Positions 9,158-17,178 of a stretch of DNA of 64,000 nucleotides are shown one piece after another. Both the position numbers and the translations under genes were made by a program. The notes below the pieces were generated by a model. That model worked only from the letters and a program-made list of their open reading frames with translations. It did no database searches and was not told the DNA's origin. The stretch comes from an uncultured Myxococcales bacterium (GTDB taxonomy: Bacteria > Myxococcota_A > UBA9042): the NCBI GenBank assembly GCA_903842345.1, contig CAIMLR010000026.1:62001-126000 (forward strand), given 5' to 3'. Every line of letters starts with the position of its first letter. The stretch's first letter is position 1.

Positions 9158-10306
9158 ATGCCACGCGCCTCCAGCATCTTTCCAGTCCTCGGTCGACGCC
9201 ACGCGCTGGACGCCGACATGCGCGCGGATCATCAGGTCCGCGTCCTCGCGGATGCCCACGACGCGTGGCAGGTTCTGCTGGGCGACATCGGCCGCGCCAA
9301 GGTGTCGATCCTGATTGAGATGTACATGCTCGTGGACGACGCCGCCGGGCAGATCTTCGTCGCGGCGCTGGGCCAGGCAGTTGCGCGCGGCGTGGACGTG
9401 CGCATGACGATTGACGCGGTGGGTTCGCTGGACGTCGCAGGCAACCTGCCCGAGCAGCTGGACGACGTCGGCGTGAAGTGGCGGTTGTTTCATCCGGTGA
9501 CGGCGCAGACGCCGTGGAAACATTGGCTGCAGCGCAATCACCGTAAGCTGATGGTGTTTGACGAGCAGGTCGCCCACGTCGGCGGGCGCAACGTGGGCGA
9601 AAAATACTACGCGATGACGCCGGGCGAGCCGGTATGGCTGGATCTGGGCGCGCGCGTCGAGGGACCGTGCGTCGCGCCGATGGCGGCTGTGCTCCGCGCG
9701 CACTGGCGCAAGGTGCCGCGCGTCAAGGTGCCGCCGCCGTCCGTGGCCGGTCCGACGCTGGTGACCCACGCGTTCAATCTGGGCGGATCGCGCAAGGCCT
9801 TTGCCAATCGGCGGATGCTTCAGGCTGTGCGGAGCGCGAAGCAGAGCATCCACCTCGTGCAAGCCTATTTCCTGCCGAACTGGGCGCTCCAGCGGGCGCT
9901 TGTCAGCGCGGCGCGACGCGGCGTGGATGTACGCGTTATCGTGCCGGATTTGCGGACGTCAGACGTGCCGATCGTGGCGCTCGGCAGCGAGCACGGCGTC
10001 GGGCGACTGCTCAAGCGCGGCGTGCGCGTATTCGCCCTCACACGCGGCGTGATGCACGCGAAGTTCATGGTCATCGACGGCAAGTGGTGGACGATTGGCT
10101 CCGCAAACATGGATCCGCTGTCGCGGCTGCGCAATCTGGAAGCCAACATCGTTGGCATCGGCGAGGCGGAGGCGGGCGACGTCGAACTCTACTTTGACCA
10201 AATCGCCGCGATGGCGGAAGAGCTATCGTGGGACAAATGGCAGCAGCGTCCGCTCCTGCGGCGGATGGGCGGCGCGATCCTCTGGCGCCTGCGCGGCTTG
10301 GCGTAG
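9158..10306 (+). CDS. Phospholipase D family / cardiolipin synthase-like
   Basis: 382 residues. Two HKD phosphodiesterase motifs are intact: HRKLMVFD (H128, K130, D135) and HAKFMVID (H300, K302, D307), each followed by the Gly/Gly-Asn or Ser-Ala-Asn tract (GGRNVG; GSANMDPLS). This is the organisation of ClsB-type cardiolipin synthases, which join phospholipids at the inner membrane, although no transmembrane helix is present at the N-terminus. A phosphatidyl-transfer role is inferred from the family. Start chosen at the ATG 9158; the frame remains open upstream to 9011, but that part overlaps the divergent methyltransferase gene. Confidence 0.85.
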   Translation: MPRASSIFPVLGRRHALDADMRADHQVRVLADAHDAWQVLLGDIGRAKVSILIEMYMLVDDAAGQIFVAALGQAVARGVDVRMTIDAVGSLDVAGNLPEQLDDVGVKWRLFHPVTAQTPWKHWLQRNHRKLMVFDEQVAHVGGRNVGEKYYAMTPGEPVWLDLGARVEGPCVAPMAAVLRAHWRKVPRVKVPPPSVAGPTLVTHAFNLGGSRKAFANRRMLQAVRSAKQSIHLVQAYFLPNWALQRALVSAARRGVDVRVIVPDLRTSDVPIVALGSEHGVGRLLKRGVRVFALTRGVMHAKFMVIDGKWWTIGSANMDPLSRLRNLEANIVGIGEAEAGDVELYFDQIAAMAEELSWDKWQQRPLLRRMGGAILWRLRGLA

Positions 10307-10324
10307 CGGGGATACATCCCTGAA

Positions 10325-10393
10325 TTGGCTCGGAGCCAAAGTTCGTGTGTCGCCGCGCATCGGCCCTCAAGGACGCGAGCTTGGCGACCCAGC
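10325..10393. repeat. Intergenic hairpin element, copy A
   Basis: A 48-base core (10346-10393) begins TGTGTCGCCGCGC and ends GCTTGGCGACCCAGC. The same two ends, exactly the same distance apart, recur at 29378-29425. GTCGCC (10349-10354) can pair with GGCGAC (10383-10388). Just before it, TTGGCT (10325-10330) can pair with AGCCAA (10334-10339), a tight 6-bp hairpin. The element lies directly after the phospholipase D gene and before the convergent small membrane-protein gene, so it could act as a terminator; it might also be a dispersed repeat or a degenerate coding fragment on the minus strand. Confidence 0.5.
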
Positions 10394-10453
10394 CAGCAGC
10401 CTAACGAGGCCCACCACCGAACAGCCGTTGATCTCCGGCCCTGGCAGGCGCGT

Positions 10454-10738
10454 TCAGTGCTCGCCGGACGGGCATTCCAGACAGCGCTGCGCGCACGTGA
10501 CGCCGGTCGGCAACAGGGAGCACTGGGCGACTTCGCTCCGCCGCGACTGCGTCCACGGCCGGGTCTTGCGACTCTCCACGACGATATCGGCGGATTCGCC
10601 CGTCGCAGGACACTGCACCTGCCGCGCCGTAAGCACCCGCGAGGCGACAACAATCGCCGCGCCGAGGAGAATCCCAAGCGTCACGGCGATGACGCCGTAG
10701 GCCGGAAGAACGCTGTTGAACACGCCGACTGCAAACAT
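10454..10738 (-). CDS. Small Cys-rich single-pass membrane protein
   Basis: 94 residues. The start is set by a strong Shine-Dalgarno (GGGAGG, 5 bases before the ATG at 10738). Residues about 10-35 form one transmembrane helix (YGVIAVTLGILLGAAIVVAS). The short soluble tail contains QVQCPATGESADIVV and then CSLLPTGVTCAQRCLECP, five Cys in all, which might bind a metal or form disulfides. The spacing of CP-x-TG and the later Cys cluster looks like a conserved small protein family, but I do not recognise a named one. Function unknown. It stands between the convergent phospholipase D gene and the tldE/tldD pair, in the same direction as the latter. Confidence 0.65.
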   Translation of the reverse strand: MFAVGVFNSVLPAYGVIAVTLGILLGAAIVVASRVLTARQVQCPATGESADIVVESRKTRPWTQSRRSEVAQCSLLPTGVTCAQRCLECPSGEH

Positions 10739-10850
10739 GGCTGCCTCCCGACGCGCCAACAAAAACGAGCGCGCGCCTAAAGCAAAACCTAGGCGGTGTG
10801 GCCGAGAACAGCAAGGATCTCGCGGGGTGCGGTGACAGAACCGTGACCGG

Positions 10851-12170
10851 TTACAGCACCAATTCGACCCGTCCAACCAGCGCGCCCGGGAGCAGACTGC
10901 TCGCCGTGTGACGCGACCCGTACGTGTCCGCGTCCACAAGCAGCGCGCGCTCGACCGTGAGCGCCTCCAGGTGCTCGCCCAGCAGGCGGAACAGGGAATC
11001 GTCAAAGCGCATGACGTTGAGCGGCGCGACGATCTCGCCGTTCTCCACCCAGAACGTGGCGAACCGCGTCATGCCCGTGACCCGCGCGTTCATGCGATCG
11101 CTGAAATTGAGATACCAGAGGTTGCCGACGTAGAGGCCCGTGCCCAGGCGCTTGAGCACATCGGCTTCCGGCAAATCACCCGGCGCCATGTGCAGCGATT
11201 GCGTCGTTTCCTCGCCGTCCGCGTTGGCGGTCAGGCCGTATTCTTTGGCCGTGCGCGGTGAGATGAGGCTGCCCGTCAGCTTGCCGTGCTGCACCAGCGC
11301 GACCTGCCCGGGCTTGAGGAAACCCTCCGCCTGGAACGCCGGCGCGAGGCCACTGGCGTTGTCTTCCGTCAGCGAAACCAGCGGCGAGAGCGCCACTTCG
11401 CCGTCCTGCAGCTTCAGCAGCGGGCTGCGCTTGACCTGCAGTTGCTTCTCAGAGAAACCGCCCCAGTTGAGCATGGAAAGCAGCGATTCCAGCGCAACCG
11501 GCGAGAAATACGCGCGGTAGCCACCCGGCGCCAAGGTCTTGGCCGGCAGCTGCAGGAGCGCCAATTGCGCGACGGCGCTGGCGAGCTTCTGGGCAAAGAG
11601 CACCTCGTCCCACGTCGTGCCGGCGTAGCTGCTCTTCACAGCCTTGTCGCCGTGCGCGTAGAGGCTCCAGTCCAGGTTGAAGCTGGAGGTCTCCGACCAG
11701 AGACGGGAGCCGGTGCTCGACGCAAAACCGTTGGCGATGGCGCCGCACGCGAGGATGCCGACGAGGTCGTAGGCCGCCGCGCGCTCCGTCACAACCGCGA
11801 CGATCGCCGCGGCATCGAGCTGCGGATTGAGCGCCACGCGCGACGCCACGTGGCAATCGTCAGACAGGAGCAGATGCGGATCGGCCGCCACGTCGCCCAA
11901 CTGCCCGCGCAACGCCACCAGCTCCGCCAACACGGCCACGTGATCCGCCGGGGCGTGTTGCGTCAGCCCCAGCGTCACCGCCACCTGCTTGTTTTCCGCC
12001 ACGAGCCGCAGCGTCAGGTAGGCCTGCTCCACGCGCCCCGCCTGCCGGACGCGGGCATGGTTGAAGCGCACGAAGTCGGACGTCTCGCCCGCCAACCACG
12101 CCGTGTAGCGCTCGCCGGGCAGGAGGTTCGCGTCAATGAGGTCGGCAAGTTGAAAAAACGCATGCTGCAT
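10851..12170 (-). CDS. tldE: TldE/PmbA-type metalloprotease subunit
   Basis: 439 residues, cytosolic. This is the second member of a TldD/TldE pair: PmbA/TldE forms a heterodimer with TldD that degrades unfolded peptides and trims some ribosomally made peptides. Seen: an N-terminal alpha/beta region with DFVRFNHARVRQAG, a central beta-rich domain, and a C-terminal half with GTGLYVGNLWYLNFSDRMN and RFATFWVENGEIVAPLNVMR, typical of the U62 family. It lacks the HExxxH zinc site, as expected for TldE. Its ATG overlaps the tldD stop (ATGA), so translation is coupled. The length is normal for the family (E. coli PmbA 450). Confidence 0.85.
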   Translation of the reverse strand: MQHAFFQLADLIDANLLPGERYTAWLAGETSDFVRFNHARVRQAGRVEQAYLTLRLVAENKQVAVTLGLTQHAPADHVAVLAELVALRGQLGDVAADPHLLLSDDCHVASRVALNPQLDAAAIVAVVTERAAAYDLVGILACGAIANGFASSTGSRLWSETSSFNLDWSLYAHGDKAVKSSYAGTTWDEVLFAQKLASAVAQLALLQLPAKTLAPGGYRAYFSPVALESLLSMLNWGGFSEKQLQVKRSPLLKLQDGEVALSPLVSLTEDNASGLAPAFQAEGFLKPGQVALVQHGKLTGSLISPRTAKEYGLTANADGEETTQSLHMAPGDLPEADVLKRLGTGLYVGNLWYLNFSDRMNARVTGMTRFATFWVENGEIVAPLNVMRFDDSLFRLLGEHLEALTVERALLVDADTYGSRHTASSLLPGALVGRVELVL

Positions 12171-13624
12171 CAGCTTTCTCCGCCAAAGACGTCGATGTTG
12201 GCGAAAAGGCACGCGGGGCTGGCATGGCCGACGCGAATGACCTGGTTCGGTTCGCCCTTGCCGCAGAACGGCGTGCCCATGGTGTGCGACGTGCTGGCGT
12301 TGCCGACGCGCTTGAGCGCCCGCCAGAACGTCGCGGAAATGCCGCGGTAGTTCGGGTTCTTGACGACGCCGGCGAGCTTGCCATTCTCGATGCGCACGCC
12401 GCGCTCGCAGCCGAACTGGAACTTGTTGCGGGAGTCGTCGATCGACCAGCTGACGTTGGTGTCCATCAGCACGCCGTGCTCAACGCTCGCAATCATCTCC
12501 GCCAACGTTGCGTCGCCCGGCTCGATGTTGAGGTTGGCCATGCGGTCAATGGGCGGCCGGTTCCACGAGCACGCCCGCGCATTCGCCACGCCCGGCAGGC
12601 CCGCGCGCGCCTGCGAGATCGCGCCACCGAGAGGCCGCTGGAGAATGCCGTCCTGGATGAGCAGGTGCTTCTGCGCCGGCGAGCCGTCGTCGTCCCATCC
12701 GTAGGACGCGAATTCATTGGCGACCGTTGGATCGTACGCGACGTTGAGCAGGTCCGAGCCGTAGCGGTACGCGCCAAACATCTCCGGCGTCACGAAGCTT
12801 GTGCCCGCGTAGTTGCGTTCGTCGCCGAGGATGCGGTCGAGTTCCAGCGGATGGCCGATCGACTCGTGCAGCTGCAGCATCATCTGCTCCGGCAACAGCA
12901 ACAGGTCCATCTGACCGGTTGGACAATTTGGCGCGTGCAGCAGTTCCAGCGCCTCCTCCGCCACGCGGCGTCCCGCGCCGATGAGCCCCGCTGCCTGCAC
13001 GATTTCCATGCCGCCCTGGCGACAATAGCCGTTGTACTGGCCGCCCAGGCTGCGCGTCTGCGAATCGCCGTTGCCAAACGCGGTGACGGACGCGCCCGGC
13101 ATCACGTAGTGAAACGCCTGCTCCACGCCAGTCGCACCCTGCACCGCCGCGGCATGGCCGATGTACAGCTGCCGGGTCTGCAGCAGCGCCACGGTCGCGC
13201 CCCAATCGACAATCCGGTCGTCGACCTTGGCCGCGCGCGACTCCGCCATCAACAGGTCCAGCAGTTCGCGGCGGTGCCACTGCGGCGCATCGGCCACTTG
13301 CGGACTGCGGTACGCGCCGTTTGGCTCCGGCATCTGCAGCTGGCTGTAGTCAAAAACCGCGCGCGTCCGGCTGAGCTCCGCCCAGCGCTTCGCCTCGTCG
13401 ATGGCCGCTTGCAGTCCCGCCTCGGTCAGCCGGCTCGTCGCGGCATAGCCGTAGCCCCCGCGGTGGAGCACCGTCACCATCGCACCGCGATCCACCGTCC
13501 GCGTCAGCGGCTCCTGCACGTCCTGGCGCACGGAGAGCGTTTCGCCACGCGTTTCCACGACGCGCAGCGCGCAGAAATCCACGTTGGGACGGAGCTTGGC
13601 AAAAGTTGTCTTGAGGCCCTGCAT
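12170..13624 (-). CDS. tldD: TldD metalloprotease, catalytic subunit
   Basis: 484 residues from the ATG at 13624, close to E. coli TldD. The zinc-binding helix HESIGHPLELDRILGDE is intact (HExxxH, with a later metal ligand expected near the C-terminus), identifying it as the catalytic partner of the coupled tldE. Family knowledge: the TldD/E cylinder cleaves short unfolded peptides, acts in maturation of microcin-like peptides and in antitoxin degradation. No precursor-peptide gene is visible next to it, so a housekeeping peptidase role is more likely. The N-terminus has RVVETRGETLSVRQ, the family's usual beta-hairpin. A 65-base gap separates it from the MopE-like gene behind. Confidence 0.9.
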   Translation of the reverse strand: MQGLKTTFAKLRPNVDFCALRVVETRGETLSVRQDVQEPLTRTVDRGAMVTVLHRGGYGYAATSRLTEAGLQAAIDEAKRWAELSRTRAVFDYSQLQMPEPNGAYRSPQVADAPQWHRRELLDLLMAESRAAKVDDRIVDWGATVALLQTRQLYIGHAAAVQGATGVEQAFHYVMPGASVTAFGNGDSQTRSLGGQYNGYCRQGGMEIVQAAGLIGAGRRVAEEALELLHAPNCPTGQMDLLLLPEQMMLQLHESIGHPLELDRILGDERNYAGTSFVTPEMFGAYRYGSDLLNVAYDPTVANEFASYGWDDDGSPAQKHLLIQDGILQRPLGGAISQARAGLPGVANARACSWNRPPIDRMANLNIEPGDATLAEMIASVEHGVLMDTNVSWSIDDSRNKFQFGCERGVRIENGKLAGVVKNPNYRGISATFWRALKRVGNASTSHTMGTPFCGKGEPNQVIRVGHASPACLFANIDVFGGES

Positions 13625-13689
13625 CGCGTCTCCCTGGCCGTCCACCGGACCGCTCGGGCGCGCACTTTGCCGGATTTTCCGCCGCGCGA

Positions 13690-15411
13690 CTACAGGTTGG
13701 CCGCGGGAATTCGCACGCGGACGCGGCGGCGCACGACCAACCACCCACACGCGCATGCGAGCAGGAAGCCGCTGACGTCGCTGCCGAGCCGCGCGCTGCC
13801 GCAGCCCTTGAAGTGGCGGCTGACGTTGGGTTGCACGCAGCCCGCTTCGTCGGTCTGACCGTCGCAGTTGTCATCCAGGCCGTTGCCGCACGTTTCATAC
13901 GCGTCCGGGGAGCCGGGATCGACGCTGCAGACCGTGGCCAGCTTGTCGCTGCTGCAGAGACGCTTGCCGATCAAGCGGCAAATGCCCTTGCCCGCTTCGC
14001 ATTGGCTGCCGACGTCAAAGCCTTCATCGGTTTTGCCGTCGCAGTTGTCGTCCAAGCCGTTGCCGCACATCTCCTGTCTGGGCGCGCCGGCCGCGGGCGT
14101 CTGGCACACCACGCTGCCATCGAGCCCGCATTTCTTGACGCCATCGACCGCGCACGCGCCGATCCCGCTGGTGCAGGCCGAGTCGCCCATCATCTCGTCG
14201 GTCAGCCCGTCGCAGTCGTTGTCGAGCGCGTCGCACAGCGTCTCCGTCGCTTGCCAAGCCAGGCCCTGGACGCACGTCGGCGTTCCGTCGACGCACAGCC
14301 CCTGCGCCTGCAAGCACACGCCGCTGCCGCCGCACGCGAGGCCTGTGATCACCACGCCTTCATCGGTCTTGCCGTCGCAGTTGTCGTCCTTGCCGTTGCA
14401 CAACTCAGCCGGTGGCGCCCCGCACGTCCCGCACGCGTTGACCAAGCCCTCGTCGGTCAAGCCGTCGCAGTCGTTGTCAAAACCGTCGCACAGCGTCTCC
14501 TTTGCGGGTTCATAGCCGGTCGGATAGTCGCAGACATAGCCCGTGGCGCCCTCGCAGTGGACAACCGCGCCCGCTTTCGGCGTGCCGTCGGGGCTCGATC
14601 CCGGGGCGCAAATTCCCAGCGACGGACAGAAGCCGACGGGCGGCTGCAAATCGTCGTCGGTCACGCCGTTGCAGTCGTCGTCCTTGCCGTTGCAGACCTC
14701 CTGGGCGTCGATGTGCACGGCCGGATCGAGGTCGTCGCAGTCGCCATTGGTGGAGAGATAGCCGTCGCCGTCGAGATCGCAGCCGAGGTTCTTGGAGCCC
14801 GGGGTGCCGTACGGGCTGGTCTGCGGCGGTACGAGGCACCACAGCTTCTGCGCGTCGTTCTTGCACGGATCCGTGAACGCCGGATCCAAAGCCAGCACGG
14901 CCGCCTTGGGCTTGGGCATCGCCTGACACAGGTTGTACTCAAACGCGTCGATCAAGCCGCTCGGACCGGTCAACACCAGCTTGCCGTGGCACATCGGCAG
15001 CGTGAAACCTTCACCGAGCTCCAGAATTTTGACCTTCAGCAGCGCACTCAGCGGGCTCGCGTCGGGCACATCGCCCAGCGGCCACGCTTCACCGGCCTGG
15101 ATGAACGGCAGCGTGGCGCCCAGCGGAAGGTTCGAGAGGAGCGCGCCGTTGTCGCCGTAGATCTGGAGCGACACTTTGGCCAGTGACAGCGCGTACTTGC
15201 CCGGATTGGTGATTTCCACCCAGCGCGGGTCGTTGGCGCCACCCACCATGATTTCCGTGAACACGAGCGCATTCGGCGGCGCCGGACAACCGCCACCGGG
15301 ATCGCCGGGCATCGCCAGCAAGCGCGCCGGCGCACAAAGCACCAGCAACGCCACAAGGCGGGCATGGAGGCGGTGGCGAACGGGCGGCAGATGCTGGGGG
15401 GAGGGACTCAT
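13690..15411 (-). CDS. MopE-like surface protein with MYXO-CTERM-like tail
   Basis: 573 residues. A signal peptide (hydrophobic segment ARLVALLVLCAPARLLA) is followed by a lamin-tail-like beta domain (ALVFTEIMVGG, WVEITNPG). Then come six Asp/Cys repeats of the putative metal-binding MopE type, for example LCDGFDNDCDGLTDEG, LCNGKDDNCDGKTDEG and CGNGLDDNCDGQTDE. The end has a Cys (GCGSARLG), a hydrophobic segment and VVRRRVRVR, the tripartite arrangement of MYXO-CTERM sorting signals; this predicts processing and surface attachment. Ca2+ or Cu binding by the repeats is known for some relatives but not shown here. A divergent lipoprotein operon starts 144 bases away. Confidence 0.8.
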   Translation of the reverse strand: MSPSPQHLPPVRHRLHARLVALLVLCAPARLLAMPGDPGGGCPAPPNALVFTEIMVGGANDPRWVEITNPGKYALSLAKVSLQIYGDNGALLSNLPLGATLPFIQAGEAWPLGDVPDASPLSALLKVKILELGEGFTLPMCHGKLVLTGPSGLIDAFEYNLCQAMPKPKAAVLALDPAFTDPCKNDAQKLWCLVPPQTSPYGTPGSKNLGCDLDGDGYLSTNGDCDDLDPAVHIDAQEVCNGKDDDCNGVTDDDLQPPVGFCPSLGICAPGSSPDGTPKAGAVVHCEGATGYVCDYPTGYEPAKETLCDGFDNDCDGLTDEGLVNACGTCGAPPAELCNGKDDNCDGKTDEGVVITGLACGGSGVCLQAQGLCVDGTPTCVQGLAWQATETLCDALDNDCDGLTDEMMGDSACTSGIGACAVDGVKKCGLDGSVVCQTPAAGAPRQEMCGNGLDDNCDGKTDEGFDVGSQCEAGKGICRLIGKRLCSSDKLATVCSVDPGSPDAYETCGNGLDDNCDGQTDEAGCVQPNVSRHFKGCGSARLGSDVSGFLLACACGWLVVRRRVRVRIPAANL

Positions 15412-15503
15412 CACGGTGTCAGCGTAGCAAACGGCCGCGCTGCAATCCAGAAACCACACGATTCTGGCGAACCCGTCGCCGCGCCGCCGCCCGAAGGGTG
15501 CCG

Positions 15504-15531
15504 TTGCGCTCGATCGGAAAATGCGTAGACT
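15504..15531 (+). promoter_or_regulatory. Promoter-like -35/-10 pair
   Basis: TTGCGC (15504-15509), 16 bases, TAGACT (15526-15531), 25 bases upstream of the ATG of the three-gene lipoprotein/cytochrome operon. It has the same form as candidates before the genes at 27923 and 41879. Prediction by eye only. Confidence 0.45.
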
Positions 15532-15555
15532 AGCCGACTGGCGGGAGAACAACAC

Positions 15556-17166
15556 ATGAAGATTTCAGTGATTATGGCGCGGCTGCGCGCCGGTGCAGCG
15601 GTTTGCGGTTTGGCTGCAGCGCTGATGGGCTGCGAAGCTGCGGCGGCCAAAACGGCTGCAGCGGTGACCGACGACGCGTCAGCTGACACGGCCGCAACGA
15701 CCGAGAACGTCGTGGATCCGACGAAGGCGCTGCCCAGCGAGTGGGTCTCGTTCGCGCTGCACATGCCGTTGCCCGCGGATTGGGACGCGATGGCGTCCGG
15801 GCTGTTTGCCGACGATGCGGCGGCCGGCAAGTTCCTCCCCGAGCGGCAGTTTTCAACCGGCTACTGGATTGCCGCGGCGGCGGATCCGACGACGCCCGAC
15901 CAGTCGCGCCTCACGCTGACGTTCGTCAAAGCGGACGGCAAAACGCGCCGCACGCTCGCGGTCGTGCCGACGTCGTTTGCGATTGGCAAGGTGTGGCTGC
16001 AGACGGTGCGCGCGGCCATGGCCAAGATGACCGCGGACGCCGCCAAGGATCCGGTGGGCGCCGAGCGCTTCTTGCTGGAATACCACGTCGTCTCGACGCA
16101 GGGCGGCCTCTTCAACTTTGGCGTGGAAGGCAACCAGGGCGTGTACACGCTCCACATCACGGTTTCCAGCCCGCGCACGTCGCTGGTGCCGGAGGCCATT
16201 GGCCACGCGCTGCAATCGGCTTCGGCGTTTGACTCCATCGCGGGCACGGTTTGGTTTCACCTGAACAAGGACGACTTCGATTTCTTCGTCGACCACGCTT
16301 ATGGCGCCGGCGCGACGAGCAAGCAGAATTTCAAGGATTTTCGGCTTTTTCCGCACAATTGGCTGCGCCTCACCGTCGATCCGCACTTGGACCAGAAGTT
16401 CGTGAACGTCGGCTTTGAGGTCGTCACGCTGGACAACCAGCGCATCGCGGTGGCCAAGGCACCGGCGTCCATTCTGGCGGGCAACGCCTTTCAGGAGCTC
16501 GTATTGCACAACATGGGCACGATGCTGGACGCGGAGGACGCGAAGGCGGGTTCGTCGCTGCCGTGGGATTCGACTTTCTACTACGACCATCCCGATGGCG
16601 GCGGCGTCGTGCGCGTCGTGGCGCATGGCGAGGCGGGCAAATTCTCGATTGCCTACGCCGTCGAGACGCCGCAGCACGCGCTGGCGGACGTGCCGTTTGT
16701 GGCGTGGCCCGATGTTGTGTTCCCGGCCAAGGATCCCAACGCGGACGCGGCGTGCAATCAGTTGGGCGATCCGTCGATCCAGTTGGCGGCGCAGGGAACG
16801 CTGGACATGACGTTCAAGGCCGGCAAGGTCGTGCTGGACAGCAAGGACCTGAAGGGCCCCCTCAAAGGCACGATCCGCTGCAGCATTTTCCACGCCGCGG
16901 ACGTGACCGTCGTCGGACCAAACGATGGCGCCAAGTCGCTGCAGGATTTCAACGTCGAGAACGCCGACCTGCAAGCTGCGACCGCGCCGACGTTCACGAG
17001 CCAGCTGCTGACGGCGGGCCAGTATCAGGTGCTGTGCGCGCAGGATTTGGACAACAGCGGCGACGCGTCCAAGGGCGATCCGGTCACGCTGCCGATCGGC
17101 GGCCAGGAGGTCGCGTGCAACAAGAACCCGGTCATCATCGAGTTCGGCCTGCTCAATCCCAACTGA
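15556..17166 (+). CDS. Lipoprotein of unknown function, first gene of haem operon
   Basis: 536 residues. A lipobox (ALMGC) follows a short basic/hydrophobic signal, so Cys25 should be lipidated; an Ala/Asp/Thr-rich linker (VTDDASADTAATTENV) then leads to a large beta-rich region. I recognise no domain. Features: a dense Phe/Asp/His stretch (WFHLNKDDFDFFVDHAYG), and toward the C-terminus LLTAGQYQVLCAQDLDNSGD, which could be a metal-binding turn. It is followed 12 bases later by a beta-propeller/cytochrome gene and then a second di-haem cytochrome, all on the same strand, so it may be a partner of the haem proteins at the outer membrane. The promoter-like pair upstream supports operon start here. 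Confidence 0.6.
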   Translation: MKISVIMARLRAGAAVCGLAAALMGCEAAAAKTAAAVTDDASADTAATTENVVDPTKALPSEWVSFALHMPLPADWDAMASGLFADDAAAGKFLPERQFSTGYWIAAAADPTTPDQSRLTLTFVKADGKTRRTLAVVPTSFAIGKVWLQTVRAAMAKMTADAAKDPVGAERFLLEYHVVSTQGGLFNFGVEGNQGVYTLHITVSSPRTSLVPEAIGHALQSASAFDSIAGTVWFHLNKDDFDFFVDHAYGAGATSKQNFKDFRLFPHNWLRLTVDPHLDQKFVNVGFEVVTLDNQRIAVAKAPASILAGNAFQELVLHNMGTMLDAEDAKAGSSLPWDSTFYYDHPDGGGVVRVVAHGEAGKFSIAYAVETPQHALADVPFVAWPDVVFPAKDPNADAACNQLGDPSIQLAAQGTLDMTFKAGKVVLDSKDLKGPLKGTIRCSIFHAADVTVVGPNDGAKSLQDFNVENADLQAATAPTFTSQLLTAGQYQVLCAQDLDNSGDASKGDPVTLPIGGQEVACNKNPVIIEFGLLNPN

Positions 17167-17178
17167 GTGCTGCCGCGG

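Noticed and set aside
14020-14720. Repeated DNA suggestive of an array
   Set aside because: The repeats are the codons of the six Asp/Cys MopE-type units, not independent DNA repeats.
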